Shown here: positions 43,223 through 51,608 of the stretch, one piece after another
Position numbering within the stretch: position 1 is the stretch's first letter
How the letters are laid out: the number at the start of each line of letters is the position of its first letter
Origin: Lewinellaceae bacterium
GTDB taxonomy: Bacteria > Bacteroidota > Bacteroidia > Chitinophagales > Saprospiraceae
DNA length: 64,000 nucleotides
Reading direction: 5' to 3'
Assembly (NCBI GenBank): GCA_016719605.1
Contig: JADJYW010000012.1
Coordinates: 124,001-188,000 of the forward strand
Translations under genes and position numbers: made by a program
Notes under the pieces: generated by a model
What the model saw: the letters and a program-made list of their open reading frames with translations, nothing else
The model's database searches: none
What the model was told of the DNA's origin: nothing

Positions 43223-44505
43223 AACTGATGAAACCGCTCGAAACAAGCCCGCTCCAGCGACTCCCGGTCGTCGGGGTGGGCAATTTCGATGAGGGCTTTG
43301 GCGCGTTGCCGCAGGTTTTTTCCAAAAAGGAATGCCACGCCGTACTCAGTCACGATATAATGAACGTGCGCCCGGGTCGTGACCACCCCGGCCCCCGGTT
43401 TCAGGAACGGTACGATGCGGGGCACGCCCTTGGCCGTGCGTGCTGTGAGTGCGATGATCGGTTTTCCGCCCTCGCTGAGTGCGGCCCCGCGCATAAAATC
43501 CATCTGCCCGCCCACACCGGAATACTGGTAGGTACCGATGGAGTCGGCGCACACCTGTCCGGTGATATCCACTTCAATGGCCGAGTTGATGGCCACTACT
43601 TTGGGGTTTCGGCGGATGACATGCGGTTCGTTCACATAGTCAATATCGAGAAAAGCGAAAGCCGGGTTGTCGTCCACATAGTCGTACAGGGCGCGGGAAC
43701 CGAGCGCGAAGCCTGCTACAGTTCGGTTGGGGTGAATGGCCTTGTACTTGTTGTTGATGATATCGTTTTCAAACAAAGAGATGAGGCCGTCGGAGAACAT
43801 TTCGGTGTGCACACCGAGGTCTTTGTGGTTTGTCAGGCAACTTAAAACAGCGTCCGGGATGGCGCCGATGCCCATTTGCAGGGTACTGCGGTCTTCAACA
43901 AGCGCAGCGATATTACGCCCGATCTGGCGTTCGCTTTCGGTCACTTTTTCGCCAAAATTGGCCTCATGTATGGCCTCATCGTGGAAAACCACGCTATGAA
44001 AACGTGTACTGTGGATGAGGCTGTCACCATGGGTACGCGGCACTTGGGGATTGACCTGAGCAATCACCAATCGGGCGGTGTTGACGGCCGTGCGGGCGAT
44101 GTCTACCGATGGGCCGAGGGAGCAGTAGCCATGTTTGTCGGGGGGGGATACCTGCACCAGCGCTACATCAATGGGGAGAATGCCGCGTTTGAACAGCTCG
44201 GGTATTTCGCTAAGAAACACGGGAATATAGTCGCCGTGACCTTCGTTCACGGCCTTGCGAACAGGCGCCGACACAAACATGGCGTTGATGTGGAAGGCAT
44301 CGGCACAATCCGGCTGGTCCACAAATACTTCGCCGTACAGGCTGATGAAAACCAGTTCGACGTTGCGCAGTTCATTTTTTCTGGCAGCCAACAGGCGGAG
44401 CAGGTTGGTGGGCGTGCAGGCGCTGCCGTGGACATACACCCGTTGGCCGGACTGGATAACGGAAAGTGCCTCTTCGGCAGAAACGTACGGAAGTAGCGGA
44501 TTCAT
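43219..44505 (-). CDS. Acetyl-CoA hydrolase / 4-hydroxybutyrate CoA-transferase family protein
   Basis: 428 residues of the Cat1/Cat2-type CoA-transferase family. Visible are VQVSPPDKHGYCSLGPSVD and GIGAIPDAVLSCLTNHKDLGVHTEMFSDG, the segment containing the catalytic Glu of the SDG/EMFSD region. GQVCADSIGTYQYSGVGGQMDFMRGA and the C-terminal FLFGKNLRQRAKALIEIAHPDDR also fit. It moves CoA between acetyl-CoA and another carboxylate, for example acetate, butyrate or 4-hydroxybutyrate; sequence alone does not fix the substrate. Three bases at the end overlap the convergent barrel gene. A weak -7 (TACACTTG, 44548-44541) precedes it. Confidence 0.88.
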   Translation of the reverse strand: MNPLLPYVSAEEALSVIQSGQRVYVHGSACTPTNLLRLLAARKNELRNVELVFISLYGEVFVDQPDCADAFHINAMFVSAPVRKAVNEGHGDYIPVFLSEIPELFKRGILPIDVALVQVSPPDKHGYCSLGPSVDIARTAVNTARLVIAQVNPQVPRTHGDSLIHSTRFHSVVFHDEAIHEANFGEKVTESERQIGRNIAALVEDRSTLQMGIGAIPDAVLSCLTNHKDLGVHTEMFSDGLISLFENDIINNKYKAIHPNRTVAGFALGSRALYDYVDDNPAFAFLDIDYVNEPHVIRRNPKVVAINSAIEVDITGQVCADSIGTYQYSGVGGQMDFMRGAALSEGGKPIIALTARTAKGVPRIVPFLKPGAGVVTTRAHVHYIVTEYGVAFLFGKNLRQRAKALIEIAHPDDRESLERACFERFHQF

Positions 44506-44776
44506 AGGTTGATTCGATTGTCAGGTATTTCTTTCGGGCGCAAGTGTACGACGATGCGCTGGAATTGTCCAAACAAGGTGCCCCACGGATAGCTCCGGGA
44601 ATGCAGAAGAGGTGATGTTGTAAAAAAAACACCTCAATCCGCTCTCTACCCCCAACTGTCATAAGTTGGTCTAATCTGCTCCCTGTCGGCAACCGGAGCG
44701 ATAATTTTGTCGTTTCAAGGAGCATTTGCCGCAATGGCAATTGTGTTTTAAACAAAAATTAAATTTTCACGCTACT

Positions 44777-46470
44777 ATGACATTTAAACAGTTTGCAGCA
44801 GTCATCGCATTTTGCGTACCTGCCTTATTTCTTTCTGCTCAATCCAAAGCACCTGAAAACTGGTTCACACTCGATCAAAAAGCAGACAATGTACAGGGCA
44901 CCAGCGCCAACCAGGCCCTGGCTGCACTCAAAGCCAAAGGCAAGAAAGGCCAGACCATTATCGTGGCTGTGCTGGACTCCGGTGTAGATCCGCTTCACGA
45001 AGACCTGAAAGACATCATGTGGGTCAATCCGGGCGAAATTCCGGGTAACGGCAAAGACGACGACGGCAACGGCTATGTGGACGATATCCACGGATGGAAC
45101 TTCCTCGGCGGCCCCACTGGCGAAAATGTGCACCACGAAACCCTCGAACTGACGCGTGAGTATGCTCGCCTGAGCAAAAATACCAAGGTACCAACGGTAA
45201 AAATCTGTACGGCGAAGCCCAAAAAGAGTTTGCATATTATCAGGAAATCAAGGAAGATTACGAGGAAGCTCGGGCACAAGCCGAGGCCATGAAAACGCAA
45301 ATCGAAGCCCGATTTGAAAAAACAGAGGCTGCTTTCGCCGCGATTTCCAAGGCGATCGGAAAGGCTTCGTTTACAGCAGACGACCTCGCCAAAATGGATG
45401 CCGGCACCAATACCGAACTCAAAGATGCCATTGCTCTGGCGCAACGCGCCATGTCGCGTGGTATCACGCCTGAAAACCTCGCCGAGCAAAAAGAGGAAAG
45501 CGCTTCCGGCCAACTCCGGTACAACCTCAACCCCGACTACAATCCCCGCACAGCTGTTGGCGACAATCCCAACGACCTGACCAACCGTATCTACGGAAAT
45601 AACGAATACCGCGGCCCCGATGCCAGCCACGGCACCCACGTTGCCGGTATCATCGCCGCTATTCGGGACAACGGCATCGGTGTCAACGGCGTAGCCGACA
45701 ACGTGCGCATCATGACCGTGCGCTGTGTACCCGATGGTGACGAACGCGACAAGGACGTGGCCAACGCCATCCGCTATGCCGTGGACAATGGCGCAAGCAT
45801 CATCAACATGTCGTTTGGAAAAGGCTACAGCCCGGATAAAAAATATGTGGATGACGCCGTCAAATACGCTGCCGAGCACGATGTGTTGCTCGTGCATGCT
45901 GCCGGCAACGACGCGGAAAACAACGATGCTAACCCCAACTTCCCCAACGCCAGCTACATTGAACCGGTGAAAAAGGGCTTGTTCAAAAAGGAAAAAAGCG
46001 CACCCAACTGGTTGGAAGTAGGCGCACTCTCCTGGGTTGCCGGCGAGCGTCGTGTAGCCAACTTCTCCAACTACGGCAAAAAAAATGTACACCTGTTTGC
46101 ACCCGGATACCAGCTCAACTCGACCGTGCCCGACAGCAAGTATGCCGCTTTCAGCGGAACCTCCATGGCTTCGCCTGCCGCAGCCGGCGTAGCTGCTATC
46201 ATTCGTTCCTACTATCCCGAACTGGCTGCATCGCAGGTGCGCGATATTCTGGTCAATTCGGTAGTCAAGCAGGAAGGCGAAGTATTCAAACCCGGCACAA
46301 CAGAAAAGGTCAAGTTCAGCGAACTCTGTATCAGTGGCGGTACTGCCAGCGCCACCAATGCCGTGGCAATGGCGGAACAAACCAAGGCAAAGAAAAAGAG
46401 CAAAAAAGCCGTTTGGCGCGAAGCCGGAACCGGGAAGGCTCCGAAACGCGACAAAGTGGTGACGCCGTAA
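44777..46470 (+). pseudogene. Secreted S8 family serine peptidase, frameshifted
   Basis: A Sec signal peptide (MTFKQFAAVIAFCVPALFLSAQ) is followed by a subtilase with an insert. The Asp is in VAVLDSGVDPLHEDL, the His in DASHGTHVAGIIAA and the Ser in FSGTSMASPAAAGVAA, all canonical. A lysine-rich coiled-coil-like insert lies between Asp and His (EAQKEFAYYQEIKEDYEEARAQ). One A is missing from the run at 45176-45180; adding it joins LSKKYQGTNGKNLYGEAQKEF and gives about 564 residues. The C-terminus is Lys-rich and has no T9SS domain. A TAATTTTG element (44702-44709) is about 65 bases before the ATG. Confidence 0.85.
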
Positions 46471-46493
46471 AGCGTACTATCAACTTAAATTGC

Positions 46494-46533
46494 AACGGGC
46501 AACGAGACGCAAATCTCGCTGCCCGTTTTTTTT
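46494..46533 (+). terminator. Terminator of the S8 peptidase gene
   Basis: ACGGGCA...GAGA pairs with TCTC...TGCCCGT (one mismatch), loop of six, then eight T: a classic intrinsic terminator. Confidence 0.85.
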
Positions 46534-46631
46534 AAATATCTGTTGGCGCCTGATAACGCATGGCGGCAGCCTGGTATTCATGGCACACTTCAGTATCTTG
46601 CCTTTTTTTTCACACCTAAATTCACTGCAAC

Positions 46632-47258
46632 ATGAAGTATGCTCAAGTATCCATGTTTACCGTAACGCTGGTACTTTTCGCCTGTGCCGTAGTGCAGGCA
46701 CAAAAACCCAACCAGCAGCTGCCAACCACCCCCGGACAATCGGTGACCTTCACCAATTATGGTACAGATGATCCAAACACAAAAGCGCCTTTTTGCGATG
46801 TGATCATGCCAAAAGCATTGGAAGAGCTGCAAAAAAACGCTTCGAGCACTTGCCGGACAGCGACAACCTGTGTGCGCTGTACCGAGCGTACCTCCGGGGC
46901 TGAAATTTACGCCACACTGTATGCGCAACCCAAAGATTCAAAGTGCAACGTCACGACTGAAGTTGCTTACGACACCAAAAAAATCATGAACAACTCGCTC
47001 TGGCTCTATATGGAGGTACTTCAGTCGGTCTGTACGCGCGAGGGAGTGACGTTGGAACTGAGTTTCCCGGATACCCGGGTTGATTTGAGCCTGTACACGA
47101 TCGTTTGGGAAGTGGACGGACAAGTGGTGAGTCAAACGCCACAAGCCAACTGTGTCTGTGGAAAAACCGGCTCGGTCACCGTAACCGAAAAATCCACGGG
47201 ACGCCAGACAAAAAAATATATGAAACTCGCTGCCGGTTGTAACTCGTCGAAGGATTAG
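46632..47258 (+). CDS. Unknown secreted cysteine-rich protein
   Basis: 208 residues. The signal peptide is MKYAQVSMFTVTLVLFACAVVQAQ. The mature protein has eight cysteines (TCRTATTCVRCTER, SKCNVTTEV, QSVCTREG, NCVCGKTG, AAGCNSSKD), so several disulfides in the periplasm or outside are likely. The C-terminal portion reads as a beta domain (YTIVWEVDGQVVSQTPQANCVCG, VTVTEKSTGRQTKKYMKL). I recognise no family and there is no T9SS domain. Confidence 0.55.
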   Translation: MKYAQVSMFTVTLVLFACAVVQAQKPNQQLPTTPGQSVTFTNYGTDDPNTKAPFCDVIMPKALEELQKNASSTCRTATTCVRCTERTSGAEIYATLYAQPKDSKCNVTTEVAYDTKKIMNNSLWLYMEVLQSVCTREGVTLELSFPDTRVDLSLYTIVWEVDGQVVSQTPQANCVCGKTGSVTVTEKSTGRQTKKYMKLAAGCNSSKD

Positions 47259-47276
47259 TCCGGCGGATAAAACAAG

Positions 47277-47318
47277 AACGCCCTTGTTGTCGGATGTCAG
47301 TTCCGAAACAGGGGCGTT
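47277..47318. terminator. Possible bidirectional terminator
   Basis: AACGCCCTTGTT and AACAGGGGCGTT form a 12-bp stem with one wobble pair between two convergent genes. T-tracts are weak on the plus side and better on the minus side. Confidence 0.5.
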
Positions 47319-47347
47319 TGCATGTTAAAATACCTACCCGGGGATGT

Positions 47348-47800
47348 TTACCGGTTTCGTGCCCGGTCTTGCCGTTTGTTGCGGGCCTCTTGCAATTTAG
47401 TCACTAACCGCTCCCGAAACATGCGCTCGGCGTTCGGAATTTGAGCAATTTTCCGCAAGGGCAATACTTTGCGCAGTTTTTGGTACAAGTCTTTCTCCAT
47501 GTCCAGTTCGCGTTGTTTCGCTTCGAAGTGACGTTTGATTTGTTCTTCTACCTCGGCATCATTCATGGCATCTAATTGCTTTTTAGGCCGAAGGTCGTCG
47601 TGTATCCGGTCGCGGTTGTTCTGGTACTCATTGTAAACAGGCCAGAAGCCTTGCGCTTCTTCGGCGGTTAGCCGGAGTACTTCGGTATAGATGGCTACCC
47701 GGAAAGACCGGATACGTTCGTCCCGGCGGTCGGGGTCAGGTTGTGCCCAGGAGGATGTGCCGAGCAGCAACAGGGCGGCAGTTAAAATAGCATATCTCAT
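47348..47800 (-). CDS. Spy/CpxP-like periplasmic protein of ECF sigma operon
   Basis: 150 residues with a signal peptide (MRYAILTAALLLLGTSSWAQ). The mature part is highly charged and helical, with LRLTAEEAQGFWPVYNEYQNNR, the LTxxQ-like region shared with Spy/CpxP-type stress-sensing chaperones and with the small proteins that accompany Bacteroidota ECF sigma genes. It ends in basic repeats (LQEARNKRQDRARNR). It is the third gene after the ECF sigma factor and the anti-sigma-like protein, all on the minus strand. A sensor or accessory role is inferred. Confidence 0.7.
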   Translation of the reverse strand: MRYAILTAALLLLGTSSWAQPDPDRRDERIRSFRVAIYTEVLRLTAEEAQGFWPVYNEYQNNRDRIHDDLRPKKQLDAMNDAEVEEQIKRHFEAKQRELDMEKDLYQKLRKVLPLRKIAQIPNAERMFRERLVTKLQEARNKRQDRARNR

Positions 47801-47854
47801 GTCGTTTCTACTTTTTTATTGAAAATGAATGGTGGTGGTTAGGTCAGGTAAAAA

Positions 47855-48409
47855 TTAGAGCGCATGTAAATTGCCCAGTTCTTCATCGGTCATGTCGCGA
47901 AGCAAGAGTTCCAGGTCTTCGGGCGCCAATCTGACCGCTTCGCCGGGTGTATTTGATCCGCCGTTTTCGAGTGTGATAGCCGGCAACTGGCCTTCAGGAA
48001 ATGCGGCTGCCAGGTCTTCGGGCTCCAGTTGCATCGGGTTTTCCAGTAAATAAGATTCGGCATCTTCGGCACTCACCATCAGGTGCGTCCGGGAGTCGGT
48101 TGTCCCGTCGGTTGCCGGCCGAAAAAGCCACCAGGCCGAAAAAGCCACTGCCAGAACACCGGCGAATGCCAGCGCAATGCGCGGCTGCCAAAGGCTTTGC
48201 AACACTTGCCAGAGACTGGGCCGATGTTTGGGCGCCGGAGCATGGCGTGTGGCGCCGATGGCCTCCAGTTGCCGAAACACGGAATCCTCGACCGACTCGA
48301 AGTAGCCGTCCGGCACCTGAAATCCGTCGTCCGCTTTTTTAAACTCCCGGAGAAAGGGTGCATGTTCGTTCAGTTCGTCGTGCAATTCATCCTTCTTTTT
48401 CATAATCAT
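47855..48409 (-). CDS. Anti-sigma-like single-span membrane protein
   Basis: About 184 residues from MIMKKKDELHDELNEHAPFL; the preceding nine codons in frame begin with a TTG inside the sigma gene end. A cytoplasmic N-terminal region (FLREFKKADDGFQVPDGYFESVEDSVF) is followed by a single membrane helix (about 80-97, ALAFAGVLAVAFSAWWLF) and an acidic periplasmic tail (MQLEPEDLAAAFPEGQLP, RLAPEDLELLLRDMTDEELGNL). Position directly after the ECF sigma gene and the topology support an anti-sigma or sigma-regulatory role; no zinc anti-sigma motif is present. Confidence 0.65.
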   Translation of the reverse strand: MIMKKKDELHDELNEHAPFLREFKKADDGFQVPDGYFESVEDSVFRQLEAIGATRHAPAPKHRPSLWQVLQSLWQPRIALAFAGVLAVAFSAWWLFRPATDGTTDSRTHLMVSAEDAESYLLENPMQLEPEDLAAAFPEGQLPAITLENGGSNTPGEAVRLAPEDLELLLRDMTDEELGNLHAL

Positions 48410-48432
48410 GGCATTGTGCTTTCGGGGGTTCT

Positions 48433-49008
48433 TCAAAAATGATCCGCCTGGCGGAAATATGATTCGATTTTTTTGGCCGCATGGTGAAACGAAGCCTTCA
48501 GGGCGCCTACCGAGGTATCGAGTACTCGGGACATTTCCTCGTAGGGCATTTCGTCGTAGTAGCGGAGATTAAAAACAGTGCGTTGTTTGTCCGGCAGTTG
48601 GGTAATGGCTTCCTGGAGTTGCAGTTGTACTGCATCGCCGTCAAACCAGCTATCCGCGCGGAGACGGTTGGATAAACCATTGTCGCCGTCGTCTATCGCC
48701 GATGCGTGGTGGCGTTTTCGGTTTTGGAGGAAGGTGATCGCCTCGTTGGTGGCAATGCGGTACAACCAGGTGTACAACTTTGACTTTCCCTCAAATAGCA
48801 GTACCCCCCGGTAAATTTTGACAAACGTATTCTGCAGCACATCGTCGGCGTCTTCGTGCACCAGTACCATGCGACGGATATGCCAGTACAGGCGCTCTTT
48901 GTAGACGTTCATCAGCATCCGAAACCCCCGCTCGAACGTGTTGTCCGAGCGCAGCAGTTGCAGAATTTGTTCGTCTGAAGCGGGTTTGTTTGTTGGCGGC
49001 ACCTGCAA
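48433..49008 (-). CDS. ECF RNA polymerase sigma factor
   Basis: 191 residues beginning at a TTG (49008). Region 2: FERGFRMLMNVYKERLYWHIRRMV, HEDADDVLQNTFVKIYRGV, KLYTWLYRIATNEAITFLQNRKR. Region 4: LPDKQRTVFNLRYYDEMPYEEMSRVLDTS, then VGALKASFHHAAKKIESYFR. A -7-like TACTTTCG (49040-49033) lies 25 bases before the start. The downstream anti-sigma-like and CpxP-like genes form one operon with it, the standard Bacteroidota ECF arrangement. Confidence 0.92.
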   Translation of the reverse strand: MQVPPTNKPASDEQILQLLRSDNTFERGFRMLMNVYKERLYWHIRRMVLVHEDADDVLQNTFVKIYRGVLLFEGKSKLYTWLYRIATNEAITFLQNRKRHHASAIDDGDNGLSNRLRADSWFDGDAVQLQLQEAITQLPDKQRTVFNLRYYDEMPYEEMSRVLDTSVGALKASFHHAAKKIESYFRQADHF

Positions 49009-49165
49009 GTCTGGTGAATTTGTGCAGTGAGACGAAAGTACGGGTGTCAGGTTTAACGGGGTAGTGTATTTACGCGCTACCTTTTTTCACAATCGGTTGG
49101 TGCTTTCGGTGCATCGTGACACAAATGTACGGTGCGCCCCCTACCTTTCGCCCTACTGTTGCCCC

Positions 49166-50377
49166 ATGCGCGTCCTGCATCTTTTCGACTGGTATCTGCC
49201 TTCCACCCTGAGTTGGGTGAGTCGCCTTCTGCTACATTTGCCTGAAGTAGAGGTGTCCGTGGGTGCGCCCTGGATGGTGCAAAACCAGTTCTGCCACCCG
49301 CAATTTAAATACTACCGCTTTCCACTTCAGGCGCCGGGCATTTTTGATCCGGTATCGGAAATGCAATTCCCGTTTTGGCGCTGGATGCTGACCCGCTCGC
49401 AGCGGTTTTTGCCGACGTATCCGCTCTGGCTGGGGTGGCATTTGCGGCATAACCCGCCCGATATCCTGCACGCCCATTTTGGCCCCACCGGGTGTTTGTA
49501 TTTGCCGCCGGCAAAAAAACTGAACCGGCCGTTGGTGGTCACGTTTTACGGGTTTGACTACCAAAAACTGTTGCACCATCGGCCGGTTTTTCGAAAAAAG
49601 TACCAGGAATTGTTTGCGCAGGCTGCACGCGTAGTGGCGGCCAGTCCAATCAGGCAACGGGAACTGGAGGCCATGGGCTGTCCGTCCGAAAAAATAGCCC
49701 TGGTGCGTCCGAGTCCCGATTTAGCGCAGTTCCCTTTGGCAAAACGCATCAAACAGCCCGGCCGTCTCCACCTGGTGCAGGTTGCCACATTCACGCCCAA
49801 AAAAGGCTACCTGACCACACTGGATGCCGTGCGGCTGGCTCTGCCGGATTGCCCGAACCTCCGCCTGACGCTCGCCGGCGAACCCCACGACCCGGTGCTG
49901 ACCCGGCAGGTACGGGAATTTATCCGACAACATCGCATGGAGCACTGCGTCACCTGGCTCGACCCGATTGACCACCGGCAAATGCCTGCATTTTTGATGC
50001 AGTTCGATGTCTTTATTCACCCCAGCCAACGTACGCCCGACGGCGACCACGAGGCGGTTTGCGTAGTGTTGCTGGAAGCCCAGGCAACCGGCTTGCCCGT
50101 GCTGGCCACCCGCCACTACGATATCCCCGATGAAGTTCAACATACACATACCGGTTTTCTGGTCGAGGAAGGCGATGCGCCGGCGCTTGCCGACGCCATC
50201 CGAACCCTGTACCGAATGGACAACGAACCATACCAGATACTCAGCCGGAATGCCCGCGCGTGGGTGAAACAAACCTTCGATGTCCGGCAAAGCGCCCGGC
50301 AACTACGCGCCATTTATACAGCAATAGGAACTCAAACCGCGCAACTCAAAACCCAAAACTCAAAACTCAAAACTTAG
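49166..50377 (+). CDS. GT4-type glycosyltransferase
   Basis: About 403 residues from MRVLHLFDWYLPSTLS. A GT-B fold with PDILHAHFGPTGCLYL (N-domain), the donor-binding strand LHLVQVATFTPKKGY, and the C-domain EAVCVVLLEAQATGLPVLAT, whose E-x7-E-like acidic pair binds the nucleotide sugar. A capsule or lipopolysaccharide-type sugar transferase is inferred from the cluster. The C-terminus (QLKTQNSKLKT) is encoded by family A repeat copy 4, so the natural protein probably ended about 15 residues earlier. The next gene starts one base after the stop. Confidence 0.85.
   Translation: MRVLHLFDWYLPSTLSWVSRLLLHLPEVEVSVGAPWMVQNQFCHPQFKYYRFPLQAPGIFDPVSEMQFPFWRWMLTRSQRFLPTYPLWLGWHLRHNPPDILHAHFGPTGCLYLPPAKKLNRPLVVTFYGFDYQKLLHHRPVFRKKYQELFAQAARVVAASPIRQRELEAMGCPSEKIALVRPSPDLAQFPLAKRIKQPGRLHLVQVATFTPKKGYLTTLDAVRLALPDCPNLRLTLAGEPHDPVLTRQVREFIRQHRMEHCVTWLDPIDHRQMPAFLMQFDVFIHPSQRTPDGDHEAVCVVLLEAQATGLPVLATRHYDIPDEVQHTHTGFLVEEGDAPALADAIRTLYRMDNEPYQILSRNARAWVKQTFDVRQSARQLRAIYTAIGTQTAQLKTQNSKLKT
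50328..50377. repeat. Family A heptamer repeat, copy 4
   Basis: AAAACTC units form the 3' end of the upstream glycosyltransferase and reach its stop; the following gene starts at GTG 50379. The encoded residues (TQNSKLKT) are the same as in the AguA tail. Confidence 0.8.
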
Positions 50378-50378
50378 C

Positions 50379-51608
50379 GTGCGCCTCCTACTCATCACCG
50401 CCTGGTACCATCCGTTCATTCATCCGCGAGCACACCGCTGGACGAGCATTGCCGAGTATTGGGCTGCCCAGGGGCACGAGGTACATGTGGTGTGCGCGCG
50501 GCGGCGCAATTGCCCTGATACGGCCGAAGTGAACGGTGTGCAGGTACATCGCGCGGGTTTTGATTCCCTGAAAGAGGTTGCCTATTTTTTATCCGGCTCC
50601 ACGACAGGCAGGGGCAGGGTAGGGGGGGCGGTCCGGCAACCCGGCCGCATCGAGCGCATAGCGATGTGGCTGTACCGCACTTTTTGGAAAAACATTTATT
50701 TCCCCGACGATGCCTGCTTGTGGTATTTCCTGGCACGGCGGAAGGTGCGGACGCTGCTGGCGGCCCAACCGTTTGACGCGCTGGTGTCCGTTTCGCTACC
50801 GTTCACGGGGCATCTGGTCGGGATGTATGCCCGGCGGTGTAGCCCTGGGGTACGCTGGCTGGCCGACATCGGAGATCCGTTCACGATACAAGCCCAACCA
50901 CTGAACAATGCTTTTTTGTACGCGCACATCAGTCGGAGACTGGAGCGCACCGTTTTAGAAAATGCCGATGCGGTGGTTGTCACCAATTCGGGGGCCGTGC
51001 GGGCGTATCGGGAACAATTCGGCGATGTGACAGCGCGAATCGGGGTTGTGCCGCCAGTGTGGGAACAATCCAAACCACAACCTTTTTCAGTTCGAGAAGG
51101 GTTGAATCTGGGGTACTTCGGCGCGCTGTACACCCCTGTTCGCACGCCCGACGCCTTTTTGGGTCTGCTGAACAAAACGATTGCAGCGCGACCAGAACTG
51201 CTTGGGCTGTTGCAGGTACATTTCTTTGGCGAGGTATTTCCGGAGTTTTTTGAAAAACTCAACCGTGCGCCGGGTGTGCAGATGCACGGGCTGCGCGCGC
51301 GGGCCGAAGTGCAGGCCGCTATGCGGCAAATGGACGTGCTGGTCAATATCGGGAACACCACGGAGTACCAGTTGCCCAGCAAAGTGGTGGACTATCTGGC
51401 CGCCGGAAAGCCGGTGCTGCACCTGTCCTACACGGAGCATGACCCGTTTCTTGATTTTTGGGGCGATACGCCCGGACTGCTGACGGTACGCGTGCACCAC
51501 GACCGTGTGGCAGATGAAGATATCCTGCGCTGGCTGGCATTTTTAGAGGAAAACACATCCTGCCGAGTGTCACAGAGTGCCTGCAGCGGGTGCAAAAATT
51601 CACGGTAG
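50379..51608 (+). CDS. Glycosyltransferase (GT-B fold)
   Basis: 409 residues starting at a GTG (MRLLLITAWYHPFIHPRAHRW). The N-domain has EYWAAQGHEVHVVCARRR, the donor-binding region WLADIGDPFTIQAQPL, and the C-domain has NLGYFGALYTPVRTPDAFL, then VLVNIGNTTEYQLPSKVVDYLAAGKPVLH. The pattern fits GT4-like enzymes of exopolysaccharide clusters. It follows the previous gene after one base (TAG then GTG), so both are co-translated, and its last 9 bases overlap the convergent glycosyltransferase gene. Confidence 0.8.
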   Translation: MRLLLITAWYHPFIHPRAHRWTSIAEYWAAQGHEVHVVCARRRNCPDTAEVNGVQVHRAGFDSLKEVAYFLSGSTTGRGRVGGAVRQPGRIERIAMWLYRTFWKNIYFPDDACLWYFLARRKVRTLLAAQPFDALVSVSLPFTGHLVGMYARRCSPGVRWLADIGDPFTIQAQPLNNAFLYAHISRRLERTVLENADAVVVTNSGAVRAYREQFGDVTARIGVVPPVWEQSKPQPFSVREGLNLGYFGALYTPVRTPDAFLGLLNKTIAARPELLGLLQVHFFGEVFPEFFEKLNRAPGVQMHGLRARAEVQAAMRQMDVLVNIGNTTEYQLPSKVVDYLAAGKPVLHLSYTEHDPFLDFWGDTPGLLTVRVHHDRVADEDILRWLAFLEENTSCRVSQSACSGCKNSR

